DNA of 64,000 nucleotides from the NCBI RefSeq assembly GCF_014642175.1, contig NZ_BMIL01000006.1, positions 62,001 through 126,000 of the forward strand, in the 5' to 3' direction. The notes beneath the pieces are model-generated. The model was given only the letters and a program-made list of their open reading frames with translations. It was not told where the DNA came from and made no database searches. Positions 54,466 through 63,934 of the stretch are shown here, in pieces. Source of the DNA: Pedobacter quisquiliarum (GTDB taxonomy: Bacteria > Bacteroidota > Bacteroidia > Sphingobacteriales > Sphingobacteriaceae). How positions within the stretch are numbered: the first letter of the stretch is position 1; every line of letters starts with the position of its first letter. Both the position numbers and the translations under genes were made by a program.

Positions 54466-55737
54466 ATGAACGAAAACCAAGACAATTCAAGGAGAAACTT
54501 TATCCGAAAAACGGCGGTGGGCCTTGCCATTTTCAGCATTGTACCGCGGCATGTGCTCGGCGGACAAGGATTTATTGCCCCTAGTGATAAGCTAACCAAA
54601 GCCGTTATCGGCGTCGGCAGCATGGGCAGAAACCATTTCCCTTACGACGGCACGCAGGTGGTTGCCATCTGCGATGTAGATAAGCGTCACATAGAGAAGT
54701 CGTTGACAATGCTCGACAAGGGTGTAAAAACGTTTGGCGACTACCGCGAAATGATAAAGCTTCCTGAAGTGGATATCGTACACATTGCCACCCCGCCACA
54801 CTGGCACGGGATCATGGCCGTTGATGCCGCAAATGCGGGGAAAGACATCTGGTGTGAAAAGCCGATGACGCATACCATAGGTGAGGGTAAGCGCGTGATG
54901 GAAGCTGTACAACAGCATGGACGTATTTTCCGACTGAATACCTGGTTTAGGTTTAAGGATAACTTTTATGGCATGGGCACACCCGTGAAGCCGATCAAAA
55001 AACTTGTGGACAGTGGTATGCTGGGCTGGCCGCTGAAAGTCACTGTAAGTAAACACACGGGTTTCGACTGGAAGTTCTACTGGGTTGGTAAGGATGATCT
55101 TGCACCTGAACCGGTGCCTGCAGAACTCGACTATAATGCATGGCTGGGGCCTGCACCATACAAGCCGTATAACGCACACCGCGTACACCAGACCTTCCGT
55201 GGCTATTGGGATTATGATGGTGGCGGACTTAGCGACATGGGGCAGCACTACCTGGACCCGATACAATATTTCTTAGGGAAAGATGATACCAGTCCGATTT
55301 CTGTAGAAGTTGATGCGCCGCAACAACACACAGACGCCGTGGGCGTCTGGAGACGGATAACCTATACTTATGCCGACGGCTGCCAGATCATTCTGGATGG
55401 TGAAGGTAAAGATGCCAATGTACCTTACATAGAAGGGCCTAAAGGAAAGCTTTACCCAGGCTTCAAATCTGACATACCAAATCTGGAACGTAAGCTTGCC
55501 GCTTTCCCGGAACCGCCAGAACAAATTACAGATTTCTCTTACGCCGTACGTACACGCAAACAATTCGCATTGAACGAACAGAATGGACACCGTTCCTGTA
55601 CACTGATTAATATCGGCCTTGCTGCATTAAGACTTGGCAGGTCGTTGAAGTTTGATCCGGACAAGCAAGTATTTGTAGAGGATGACGCTGCAAACCGAAT
55701 GATCAATCCGGTGATGCGCGCACCATACATCATCTAA
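54466..55737 (+). CDS. Tat-type Gfo/Idh/MocA family oxidoreductase
   Basis: The 423-residue exported protein starts with a twin-Arg signal (RRNFIRKTAVGLAIFSIV). The block PRHVLGGQGFIAPSDKL, seen in Bacteroidetes exported members, follows. The nucleotide-binding part has VIGVGSMGRNHF and ATPPHWHGIM, then CEKPMTHTIGEG with the catalytic-type Lys. The C-terminal domain carries GYWDYDGGGLSDMGQHYLDP. It is the first gene of a four-gene operon with the HEAT-DUF1080 gene 43 nt downstream. A periplasmic sugar 3-dehydrogenase role is inferred from that partner. Confidence 0.88.
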   Translation: MNENQDNSRRNFIRKTAVGLAIFSIVPRHVLGGQGFIAPSDKLTKAVIGVGSMGRNHFPYDGTQVVAICDVDKRHIEKSLTMLDKGVKTFGDYREMIKLPEVDIVHIATPPHWHGIMAVDAANAGKDIWCEKPMTHTIGEGKRVMEAVQQHGRIFRLNTWFRFKDNFYGMGTPVKPIKKLVDSGMLGWPLKVTVSKHTGFDWKFYWVGKDDLAPEPVPAELDYNAWLGPAPYKPYNAHRVHQTFRGYWDYDGGGLSDMGQHYLDPIQYFLGKDDTSPISVEVDAPQQHTDAVGVWRRITYTYADGCQIILDGEGKDANVPYIEGPKGKLYPGFKSDIPNLERKLAAFPEPPEQITDFSYAVRTRKQFALNEQNGHRSCTLINIGLAALRLGRSLKFDPDKQVFVEDDAANRMINPVMRAPYII

Positions 55738-55780
55738 TGCTCACCATATTCTATCATATCATATTACCTTATAAAATATC

Positions 55781-58700
55781 ATGTTAAAGAAAATATCAAT
55801 GGTACTACTTGTCCTTGCCAGCTACCAGGCCGGGGTACATGGACAGGCGAGTACCGACCAAAGAACGGTAACCACAAAGATTGCCGACTTGCTAGCGCAA
55901 TTGCCAGCACGGGATGCCAAACAACTCCAGGGAAATATGCTCGAGATTGATCAACTTGGAAAAGATGGTCTGACCAAGCTTATCGCAGGGCTTTCCGCTC
56001 CGGGTAAAGGCAATAACGCCACGTTGGAATATGCAATTGGCGGTTATTCTGCCTATGTTTCACAAGCTGGAAAATCGGATCAGCGCAGCCAGGCCGTGCT
56101 GGTCTATTGCACTGCATTAAACAGTGCTACGGACAAGCAAGTTAAATCCTTTCTGATTTCACAACTGGAGCTGGTTGGTAAAGATGATGCAGTGTCTTGT
56201 CTACAAAGCTTTCTGAATGATGAACAGCTTGCAGATCCTGCATCAAGGGCACTGGTAAAGGTGAACACCGCCGCTGCGCAAGCAGCTTTACTTGCCGCAC
56301 TGCCAACAGCACCTGGCTCTGCTAAATTAGCCGTTATAGAAGCTTTAGGCTTAAGTCGTAACAAGGCAGCCGTTCCAGCTTTGAACGCACTGGCAAACAG
56401 CAACGATCCACAGCTTTCGAAAGTTACGCTTTCGGCACTGGCGCATATTGCGGATCCAGCATCTGCGGACTTACTAACAGCTGCAGCGGCGCAATCAAAC
56501 TATCAATATGAGCAGCGTGGTGTAACATCAGCTTTGCTTGTGTATGCTGGTAACCTATTAAAAGATGGTAATAACACGCTTGCCGCAAGTGTGGTAAAGA
56601 AGCTGCACGAAGATGCAAAAGCTGCGGAGCAACTCCATACCCGTACGGCCGCATTAAACATATTGTACCAGGCGGATAAGGCTGCAGGCATGCGTCTGCT
56701 ACTGGATGCCATGGGTGACCAGCATGCTGCTTATCGTGCTGCAGCAATCAAGTTTGCCATGCCGGATATTAATGACTCAAATTCAGGTTTGTGGCTTTCG
56801 AAGCTTTCTAAAGCTGCACCTGAAACAAAAGCGCAGATTGCAACGATGCTCGGCCAGGCAAATGCCAAAGCTGCTTTGCCCGCCTTAACGAAGTTGATGA
56901 AGCATAAAGAGGAAGCCGTAAGGGTGAGTGCAATACAAAGTGCTGGCATTATTGGTGGCAAAGCGATCATTCCGAATCTATATGACGTGATGCGTAAAGG
57001 TGACAGCACCACAATCAATGCGGCGACACATGCATTGCTGAGAATGAAGGGAGAAGGCATACCAGCAGCATTAGCACCTTACCTAGCTAAAGCAAAACCT
57101 GAAGTGCAGGTTGCATTGTTAAACATCATGGCGGCAAGAGCTGCCAATGATCAGATTGATCTTATTTATACTTACCGGTTGGATAAAAATCCTCAAGTTC
57201 GGGAAGCCAGTTTCAAAGCACTTGCGCAGGTGGCAAGCGCCGGGAACGTCCCGCAGTTATTCAAATTATTGCAGGAGCAATCTGCAGCCAGCTTTGAATC
57301 TGCAGCACTACAGGACGCGATCATTGCAGCTTTAAAAGATGCTGAAAATTCAGAAACACAACTGGAGATGGTGCTTCAGGAACTTGCAAATGCAAGCCCG
57401 GAACGCAAACCGGCCTACTACCGGATACTTGCGGCATTAGGTGGTAAAAAAGCGCTTGACGCGGTATATGGCGCATACAACAATGGAGATGCAGCGAGTA
57501 AGCAGGCGTCCATTGAAGCATTAGGCTCCTGGAAAGATCTTGCTTCTTTGCCAGCCTTGTTAACGATCAGCAAAACAACAACAGATGCGCAGGCGCACAA
57601 TCAAGCTTTGATGGGGTACTTACGCCTCGTGCGAAAAGCACCCTTCACAGCAGAGCAGAAGTTTCTAAAACTTAGCGACGCCATGGCCGTAGCTAAGACC
57701 AACGAGCAACGTGGGGCCATATTGGCAGACCTGGAGCAAGCTAAGACCTTTAATGCAGCGGTACTTGCCGGGAAATTCCTCGACGATGCAACCTTGAAGC
57801 AACGTGCTGCAAGCACCGTAATGTCGATTATTCTGGCAGATAGTGTTTACCATGGCACGATCTTCAGAGATCTATTAACCAAAACGATGAACACTTTATC
57901 TGGCGGTGATAGCGAATACCAGAAACAAGCCATCGTGAAATACCTGAATGAAATGCCAAAAACCGAGGGTTTTGTGCCTTTGTTCAATGGTAAAGATCTG
58001 ACCGGCTGGAAAGGCTTAGTCGAAAATCCAATTAAAAGAGCTAAGATGGATGCCAAGACCCTTGCAGCTGCGCAGGCTAAAGCGGATGCAGAAATGTTGA
58101 AAGGCTGGAAAGTGGAAGACGGGGAATTGCGTTTCCAGATTCATGGTGACAACCTTGCTACGGTTAAGAAGTATGGTGACATTGAGATGCTTGTAGACTG
58201 GAAGATTATTGATGATAAAAAGCAAAATGGTGATGCCGGAATTTACCTTAGAGGTACACCTCAAGTTCAGATATGGGATACTGCTCGCGTGAAAGATGGC
58301 GCCCAGGTTGGTTCAGGTGGTTTATACAACAACCAGATACACCCAAGCAAACCATTGAAAGTAGCAGACAATGCACTGGATGAATGGAACAGCTTCCGTA
58401 TTATAATGAAAGGTGACCGGGTGACTGTTTACCTGAACGGGGAACTTGTGACCGACAATGTTATTCTGGAAAATTACTGGGATAGAAGTTTGCCAATTTT
58501 TGCAGAAGAGCAAATTGAGCTTCAGGCACATGGATCACCGGTGGCTTACCGAAACATCTACATTCGCGAATTACCGAGGGTAAAACCTTTTGAACTTAGT
58601 GCGAAAGAGAAAAAAGAGGGCTTCAAAGTCCTGTTTGATGGCACGAACATGCATGAGTGGATCGGAAACACCACGGACTACGTGATTGAAGATGGCGACA

Positions 58701-59206
58701 TGGCCATTCGTCCGAAACCTGGAAAAGGTTCCGGTGGTAATTTGTTTACCAAAGATCAGTATAGTGACTTCGTGTTCCGCTTTGAGTTTCAGCTGACACC
58801 AGGCGCCAACAATGGTCTTGGGATTCGTGCACCACTTGAAGGAGATGCCGCATATGAAGGAATGGAACTGCAGATTCTGGACAATGATGCACCGATCTAT
58901 AAGGACTTAAAGGTTTATCAATACCATGGTTCAATTTACGGGACGGCAGCTGCTAAAAGAGGTTTCCTGAAGCCAAATGGCGAATGGAACTATGAGGAAG
59001 TAATTGTAAAAGGACCAAAAATTCAAGTGATCCTGAACGGCACGAAGATCCTGGATGCCGATATTACAGAGGCTCGCAAGAATGGTGCTGTGGACGGACA
59101 AGCCCATCCAGGGTTGAAAAGAAATACTGGACATATTGGCTTCCTGGGGCATGGATCACCGGTTAAATTTAGAAACATCCGCATCAAGGATTTAAGTAAG
59201 AAGTAA
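55781..59206 (+). CDS. HEAT-repeat protein with two C-terminal DUF1080 domains
   Basis: The 1141-residue exported protein has a signal peptide (about 1-22), a long HEAT-repeat alpha-solenoid (about 30-715: many Ala-rich helix pairs such as PALNALANSNDPQLSKVTLS) and two DUF1080 jelly-roll domains. The first (about 729-930) starts FVPLFNGKDLTGWKG; the second (about 946-1141) starts FKVLFDGTNMHEWIG. DUF1080 proteins include hydrolases of 3-keto-glycosides. Two copies on one solenoid are unusual. It sits between two exported Gfo/Idh/MocA genes. It may scaffold the dehydrogenase, oxidising a sugar and then cutting the glycosidic bond; this is inference. Confidence 0.82.
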   Translation: MLKKISMVLLVLASYQAGVHGQASTDQRTVTTKIADLLAQLPARDAKQLQGNMLEIDQLGKDGLTKLIAGLSAPGKGNNATLEYAIGGYSAYVSQAGKSDQRSQAVLVYCTALNSATDKQVKSFLISQLELVGKDDAVSCLQSFLNDEQLADPASRALVKVNTAAAQAALLAALPTAPGSAKLAVIEALGLSRNKAAVPALNALANSNDPQLSKVTLSALAHIADPASADLLTAAAAQSNYQYEQRGVTSALLVYAGNLLKDGNNTLAASVVKKLHEDAKAAEQLHTRTAALNILYQADKAAGMRLLLDAMGDQHAAYRAAAIKFAMPDINDSNSGLWLSKLSKAAPETKAQIATMLGQANAKAALPALTKLMKHKEEAVRVSAIQSAGIIGGKAIIPNLYDVMRKGDSTTINAATHALLRMKGEGIPAALAPYLAKAKPEVQVALLNIMAARAANDQIDLIYTYRLDKNPQVREASFKALAQVASAGNVPQLFKLLQEQSAASFESAALQDAIIAALKDAENSETQLEMVLQELANASPERKPAYYRILAALGGKKALDAVYGAYNNGDAASKQASIEALGSWKDLASLPALLTISKTTTDAQAHNQALMGYLRLVRKAPFTAEQKFLKLSDAMAVAKTNEQRGAILADLEQAKTFNAAVLAGKFLDDATLKQRAASTVMSIILADSVYHGTIFRDLLTKTMNTLSGGDSEYQKQAIVKYLNEMPKTEGFVPLFNGKDLTGWKGLVENPIKRAKMDAKTLAAAQAKADAEMLKGWKVEDGELRFQIHGDNLATVKKYGDIEMLVDWKIIDDKKQNGDAGIYLRGTPQVQIWDTARVKDGAQVGSGGLYNNQIHPSKPLKVADNALDEWNSFRIIMKGDRVTVYLNGELVTDNVILENYWDRSLPIFAEEQIELQAHGSPVAYRNIYIRELPRVKPFELSAKEKKEGFKVLFDGTNMHEWIGNTTDYVIEDGDMAIRPKPGKGSGGNLFTKDQYSDFVFRFEFQLTPGANNGLGIRAPLEGDAAYEGMELQILDNDAPIYKDLKVYQYHGSIYGTAAAKRGFLKPNGEWNYEEVIVKGPKIQVILNGTKILDADITEARKNGAVDGQAHPGLKRNTGHIGFLGHGSPVKFRNIRIKDLSKK

Positions 59207-59230
59207 TCATCTAAAAATAGAATTGTTAAA

Positions 59231-60685
59231 ATGACTGACAAAAAAGCGCACAACGCAACAAGTTCAAGAAGAGACTTTATTAAGACAGCCGGACTTGCTG
59301 CAGCTGGGTTTATGATTGTGCCGAGACATGTGCTTGGTGGCACCGGTTTTACGGCGCCAAGTGATCGCTTGCAGGTAGCTGGTGTTGGCGTTGGCGGAAA
59401 AGGCCAGAGCAATATCGCTAACATGTACAAGGGTGGAAAGGCCGACATCGCATTCCTTTGCGATGTCGACGACCGCCGTGCAGCCGCCACGGTGAAGAAC
59501 TTCCCATCGGCGAAGTACTACAAGGACTACCGGGAGATGTTGGACAGAGATGGTAAGCACATAGATGCTGTGGTGGTGTCTACGCCAGACCACAACCATG
59601 CGATGATCGCGATGGCAGCCATGCAGTTGGGAAAACATGTATATGTTGAAAAGCCTTTAACGCACGATATCTATGAGGCCAGGAAGCTAACTGAAGCTGC
59701 GCAACAGTACAAGGTTGTTACACAGATGGGCAACCAGGGTGCATCCGGGGATGGCGTGAGGCAGCTCCAGGATTGGGTAGATGGCGGCGTTATAGGTAAA
59801 GTGAAAGATGTTTACTGCTGGACGGACCGTCCATCCTGGCCACAGGGAATTTTATGGCCAAACGCTTCCGGCCAGGTGCCGGCAGAGCTGGACTGGGACC
59901 TTTGGCTGGGCAGTGCACCGTACCGCCCGTACGTGGATAAACTTGTGCCTTTCAACTGGAGAGGGTGGTGGGACTTCGGTACGGGTGCACTGGGCGACAT
60001 GGGTGCACACCTTATTGAACCGCCAGTCCGGATACTGGATCTGGATACCCCAACGGAAGTACAGTGTAGTGTGGGCAGCATTTATGTAGATGAATTTAAG
60101 CGTGGCTATTTCCCGGACAGTGCACCACCGTCGAGCCATGTTATCCTGACTTTCAACAAAACGAAGAAGACCAAAGATGATCTTCAGATTCACTGGATGG
60201 ACGGTGGCATCAAACCGGGGCGACCGGAAGAACTGGCTGCGAATGAGCCTTTCGGGCCAAACGGGGTGTTGTTTGAAGGTACAAAAGGTAAGATGATGTG
60301 CGACGTTTATGGTGCAAATCCTAGACTTCTGCCATTGTCGCGCACAAATGAAGTTAAGGTTAAACAAAGTGTTACCCGCGTTCCGGGAGGCGTTGATGGT
60401 CACTACTGGTCATTTGTTGAGGCTTGTATCGCCGGCTATGGCAAAATGAAGCTAAGCTCGCCCTTTGAAGTCGCAGGTCCGCTCACGGAGACCCTGCTCA
60501 TCGCCAACCTGGCCATTCGTGGTACGGACATACAAAAGCCTACGGCTGACGGCAAACGTTTCACCTATCCAGGCAGGGACATCAAGCTGCTTTGGGATAA
60601 GGAAAACCTTCGGGTGACGAACTTCGATGATGTTAATCAATTTGTAAAGAGAACATATCGCCAGGGCTGGAGCCTGGGCGCTTAA
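59231..60685 (+). CDS. Tat-type Gfo/Idh/MocA family oxidoreductase
   Basis: The 484-residue product has a twin-Arg signal (SRRDFIKTAGLAAAGFMI) and the PRHVLGGTGFTAPSDRL block shared with the 54466 gene. It has GVGVGGKGQSNIANMYK, CDVDDRRAAA, STPDHNHAMIAMAAMQLGKH and VYVEKPLTHDIYEA. It is longer than the first copy, with an extra region near residues 290-400. It lies 24 nt after the HEAT-DUF1080 gene. It is likely exported and acts on a sugar derivative. Confidence 0.88.
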   Translation: MTDKKAHNATSSRRDFIKTAGLAAAGFMIVPRHVLGGTGFTAPSDRLQVAGVGVGGKGQSNIANMYKGGKADIAFLCDVDDRRAAATVKNFPSAKYYKDYREMLDRDGKHIDAVVVSTPDHNHAMIAMAAMQLGKHVYVEKPLTHDIYEARKLTEAAQQYKVVTQMGNQGASGDGVRQLQDWVDGGVIGKVKDVYCWTDRPSWPQGILWPNASGQVPAELDWDLWLGSAPYRPYVDKLVPFNWRGWWDFGTGALGDMGAHLIEPPVRILDLDTPTEVQCSVGSIYVDEFKRGYFPDSAPPSSHVILTFNKTKKTKDDLQIHWMDGGIKPGRPEELAANEPFGPNGVLFEGTKGKMMCDVYGANPRLLPLSRTNEVKVKQSVTRVPGGVDGHYWSFVEACIAGYGKMKLSSPFEVAGPLTETLLIANLAIRGTDIQKPTADGKRFTYPGRDIKLLWDKENLRVTNFDDVNQFVKRTYRQGWSLGA

Positions 60686-60694
60686 CAACAGTAT

Positions 60695-61780
60695 ATGGAA
60701 CCAGAAAATGTTAACCTGAGGGTGTTGGTTGTCGGTTGCGGCAATATGGGTGCTTCCCATGCCATGGCATACCATACGCTCGAGGGCTTTGAAATCTGTG
60801 GACTTGTATCTACAGGTTCAAGTAAAGATAAATTGAACGAGAAACTAGGGGGTGGCTATCCGCTTTTTACGGACTATGCAGCGGCACTTGCGGAAACAAA
60901 GCCAGATGCCGTATGTATTTCCACTTACCCGGATACGCATGAGTCGTTCGCCATTTTGGCGATGGAACAAGGTTGTCATGTGTTTATTGAGAAACCACTT
61001 GCCGACTCGTTGGAAGGTGCTAAGCGTGTAGCTGCTGCTGCAGAAAAATATAACCGCAAGCTGCTGGTGGGCTATATACTCCGCTATCATCCTTCATGGC
61101 AGAAATTCATTGAAGTGGCTCAGGACATGGGAAAACCTTTGGTTATGCGGATGAATCTGAATCAGCAAAGCAAGGGCGCAAAGTGGACGGTCCACCGTAA
61201 TCTGATGAAGAGCCTAAGTCCCATTGTGGATTGCGGCGTACATTACATCGATGTGATGTGCCAGATGACAAAGTCTAAACCGGTAGAGGTATCTGCCATC
61301 GGTGCAAGGCTTACCGAGGAGATTCCAGCTGGCAACTACAATTATGGTCACTTGCAAATTCGCTTTGAGGATGGGTCAGTAGGCTGGTATGAAGCCGGTT
61401 GGGGACCGATGGTTAGTGAGACTGCATTTTTCGTGAAAGATGTTTTCGGACCGAAAGGCGCGGTGTCCATCGTAGCGAAGCAGGCAGGAAGTGCTGGAAA
61501 TTCTGATGTAATTGACGCACACACAAAAACAGAATCACTAAAGGTGCACTATGCTGATTTGGATGATAAAGAGGAGTTTGCACGTCCTGATGATTGGATT
61601 GATCTGAGCGATGAGCCGGACCATCAGGAGTTGTGCAATCGGGAGCAGCGCCATTTTCTAAAAGCGATCAAGGAAGACCTAGATCTGAGTCAGCCTACGG
61701 CAGACGCGATCAGTAGCTTAATGGTCGCTTTTGCTAGCGACGAGTCCGTGAAGTCCGGTCAAGTGGTAAAATTAGATTAG
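60695..61780 (+). CDS. Cytoplasmic Gfo/Idh/MocA family oxidoreductase
   Basis: The 361-residue product without a signal peptide has VVGCGNMGASHAMAYHTL, STYPDTHESFAILAMEQG and VFIEKPLADSLEGAKR. It starts 9 nt after the previous gene, so it is the last gene of the operon. In a keto-glycoside pathway, exported and cytoplasmic members could respectively oxidise the substrate and reduce the keto-sugar after uptake; this is a model only. A long hairpin follows at 61799-61854. Confidence 0.87.
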   Translation: MEPENVNLRVLVVGCGNMGASHAMAYHTLEGFEICGLVSTGSSKDKLNEKLGGGYPLFTDYAAALAETKPDAVCISTYPDTHESFAILAMEQGCHVFIEKPLADSLEGAKRVAAAAEKYNRKLLVGYILRYHPSWQKFIEVAQDMGKPLVMRMNLNQQSKGAKWTVHRNLMKSLSPIVDCGVHYIDVMCQMTKSKPVEVSAIGARLTEEIPAGNYNYGHLQIRFEDGSVGWYEAGWGPMVSETAFFVKDVFGPKGAVSIVAKQAGSAGNSDVIDAHTKTESLKVHYADLDDKEEFARPDDWIDLSDEPDHQELCNREQRHFLKAIKEDLDLSQPTADAISSLMVAFASDESVKSGQVVKLD

Positions 61781-61798
61781 CAAAACAATTCACAGGTA

Positions 61799-61854
61799 TA
61801 GCAATCAGCAGTTTGTTCAGTTTTATAGTGAACTGATGTAGCTGCTGATTGCTA
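61799..61854. terminator. Long nested hairpin between the operon and the acidic protein gene
   Basis: Arms TAGCAATCAGCAG and CTGCTGATTGCTA (13 bp) enclose a second stem TCAGTT/AACTGA with loop TTTATAG. The right arm encodes the last codons of the minus-strand acidic protein. No T-run follows on the plus strand, so a classic terminator is uncertain. Confidence 0.5.
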
Positions 61855-62098
61855 ATCCTAATCGTTCCACAAGTTCCTCATCTACCAAACCATCGGTTTG
61901 GGCCCAGCATTCTGGTTCATCACAGGTTTTTTCAAGCGTACAAAGGTGCTCGTCACCGGACACAACAATGTAGGTGTCATTACAAGGAACCACAAGCAGG
62001 TTGTTGTGATCTCCAGTATCATAGAGGTCTACTTCGATGTGGAAAGCCTCTTCTGGCTGCGATTCAGCTTCAAATTCAAATTCATCCATTTCGTTCAT
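61823..62098 (-). CDS. Small acidic protein after the GH15 gene (91 aa)
   Basis: The 91-residue product is strongly acidic at the N-terminus (MNEMDEFEFEAESQPEEAF), with strands such as NNLLVVPCNDTYIVVSGDEH, three Cys in the middle (CTLEKTCDEPEC) and an amphipathic C-terminal helix. I do not recognise a family. It lies 33 nt after the GH15 gene on the same strand, so it is probably co-transcribed. The end of the gene lies inside a large hairpin. It has no signal or membrane segment. Confidence 0.6.
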   Translation of the reverse strand: MNEMDEFEFEAESQPEEAFHIEVDLYDTGDHNNLLVVPCNDTYIVVSGDEHLCTLEKTCDEPECWAQTDGLVDEELVERLGLAISSYISSL

Positions 62099-62131
62099 AT
62101 CTGCATAACATTTCTTCTTAAAAATGGTTGG

Positions 62132-63934
62132 CTATAGTCGGTCAAGTTGTTTATCCAGTTCAAGTGCAGCACTGATTAAAGCGAGATGCGTAAAAGCTTG
62201 CGGGAAATTACCGAGGTGTTCACCACGCTTTCCGATTTGCTCGCTAAATAAGCCGAGGTGATTGGCATAGCCTGTCATTTTCTCGAAGTATTCCAGTGCT
62301 TTGTCGGTTTCTTTGTTCTTTGCCAGCGCTTCGATGAACCAGAAAGAACACATGTTGAAAGTACCTTCTTTACCTTCCAGTCCGTCTTCATTGTGGTAGC
62401 GGTAAACCAGCACATCTGTACTGAGTTGTTCTTCTATGACCCGCATGGTCGATAGCCAACGGGGTTCGTCGGCAGTAATGAAGTGGGTAAGGGGCATCAA
62501 CAAGGCAGAAGCGTCAACCACTTTCGCACCTTTATATTGTACCCATGCGCCAACTGCTTCATTCCAGAAGTTATCGTAAATGTCTTTGTAAATCTCGTCA
62601 CGTACAGCTTTCCATTCTGGTGCAGGATAGGGGAATGAACGGTCTGTCGCAATTTTGATTGCTCGATCCATAGCTACCCAGCACATCAGCCTGCTATGTA
62701 AAAATTCCTTTTCTCCATTTCTAAACTCCCATATACCATGGTCAGGCATTTTCCAGTATTCAATCACACAATCTATGTGTTTCTGAATGGTGAGCCAAAG
62801 TTCATAATTGATCTTCGTATGGTTTTTATTATAAATATAGATCGTATCGATGAGTTCACCGTAAATATCCATTTGAAACTGGTCGCGAGCGGCATTGCCA
62901 ATCCTTACAGCGCCACGCTGCATGTATCCCTCAAAATGTTCCAATTCGGTTTCCACTGCTGCTTTGTCGCCGTTTATGGCATACATAAGATGGAGCACGG
63001 GATCTGCGGACCGCTGCTGAATCCATTTCAGAAAGCCTGCGGCCTCTTCGGTAAATCCAAGGCGTAGGAAGGCGTACATCGTAAATGCGGCATCTCTGAT
63101 CCAGGTAAAGCGATAATCCCAGTTCCGGTCGCCTTCCATACTTTCCGGGATACTGAAAGTTGGCGCGGCCACCATGGAGCCATATTCCTTTGACGTGAGT
63201 AGTTTAAGTGTTATTGCGGAACGCAGAACCAGATCCGTGTACCGGCCAGAGTATGTGGATTTACTAATCCACCTTTTCCAGTAGCGTACAGTCTCCTGAT
63301 AGGAGGTGTTTTTATAGAACTCCAAATCGTGAAGAAGATCAGTTTCATCGCGTTTCACGGACTCGAGCACAAGCATTGCCTCTTCACCATGATTAAGCGT
63401 AACTTCTGCATAGCCATCCTTTTCGTTATACTGCAAGGGAAAATCAGCGAGCAGCCGCACCATTGCGTTGCCATCATTAACAGCAGAAAAGTTCAGTTCA
63501 TTTGCATTTTTCTGTTCAGTTTTATGATCCGCTCTGGCGTAATCGAACCGAGGGGCGCATTTGATCTTGTAGGTCACCTTACCGCGGATAGTCTTAATCT
63601 TACGTACGATGGCACAATAACTTGCGTCATTGGGTCCGGTGATTGGCATGTAGTCGGTCAGCTCTGAAATACCATCATCCGAAAAGAAGCGCGTTAAAAG
63701 TATCGCGGTACCGGGAATGTACAACTGCTTGGTTCTGCTGAAGCTTAACTGCGGGGTGACGGAGAAAGTACCACCTTTTTCCTGGTCCAGTAATCTGGAG
63801 AATATCGTTGGTGAATCGAAGTCCGGAAAACACATGAAATCAATTGCGCCCTCCAGAGAGACAATTGCAACGGTCTTCATATTACCGATAATTCCGTAAT
63901 CTTCAATGGGAAGGTAACCTCTTGTTTTATCCAT
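62132..63934 (-). CDS. Glycoside hydrolase family 15 (glucoamylase/trehalase-like)
   Basis: The 600-residue product has an N-terminal beta-domain (about 1-230: YLPIEDYGIIGNMKTVAIVS) and the (alpha/alpha)6 barrel (about 240-600). The catalytic region includes SMEGDRNWDYRFTWIRDAAF and EGKEGTFNMCSFWFIEALA with the second catalytic-type Glu. Bacterial enzymes with this layout hydrolyse alpha-1,4-glucans, trehalose or related glucosides. It has no signal peptide, so it is predicted cytoplasmic. It is upstream of the 91-residue acidic protein gene. The substrate cannot be told from the sequence. Confidence 0.9.
   Translation of the reverse strand: MDKTRGYLPIEDYGIIGNMKTVAIVSLEGAIDFMCFPDFDSPTIFSRLLDQEKGGTFSVTPQLSFSRTKQLYIPGTAILLTRFFSDDGISELTDYMPITGPNDASYCAIVRKIKTIRGKVTYKIKCAPRFDYARADHKTEQKNANELNFSAVNDGNAMVRLLADFPLQYNEKDGYAEVTLNHGEEAMLVLESVKRDETDLLHDLEFYKNTSYQETVRYWKRWISKSTYSGRYTDLVLRSAITLKLLTSKEYGSMVAAPTFSIPESMEGDRNWDYRFTWIRDAAFTMYAFLRLGFTEEAAGFLKWIQQRSADPVLHLMYAINGDKAAVETELEHFEGYMQRGAVRIGNAARDQFQMDIYGELIDTIYIYNKNHTKINYELWLTIQKHIDCVIEYWKMPDHGIWEFRNGEKEFLHSRLMCWVAMDRAIKIATDRSFPYPAPEWKAVRDEIYKDIYDNFWNEAVGAWVQYKGAKVVDASALLMPLTHFITADEPRWLSTMRVIEEQLSTDVLVYRYHNEDGLEGKEGTFNMCSFWFIEALAKNKETDKALEYFEKMTGYANHLGLFSEQIGKRGEHLGNFPQAFTHLALISAALELDKQLDRL

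Noticed and set aside
54592..55266. Long open frame antisense to the first Gfo/Idh/MocA gene (224 codons)
   Set aside because: It is a shadow of a well-supported gene, with no start context or motif.
59852..60403. Antisense frame over the second Tat-type Gfo/Idh/MocA gene
   Set aside because: Same reason: composition is explained by the opposite strand and no motif is present.
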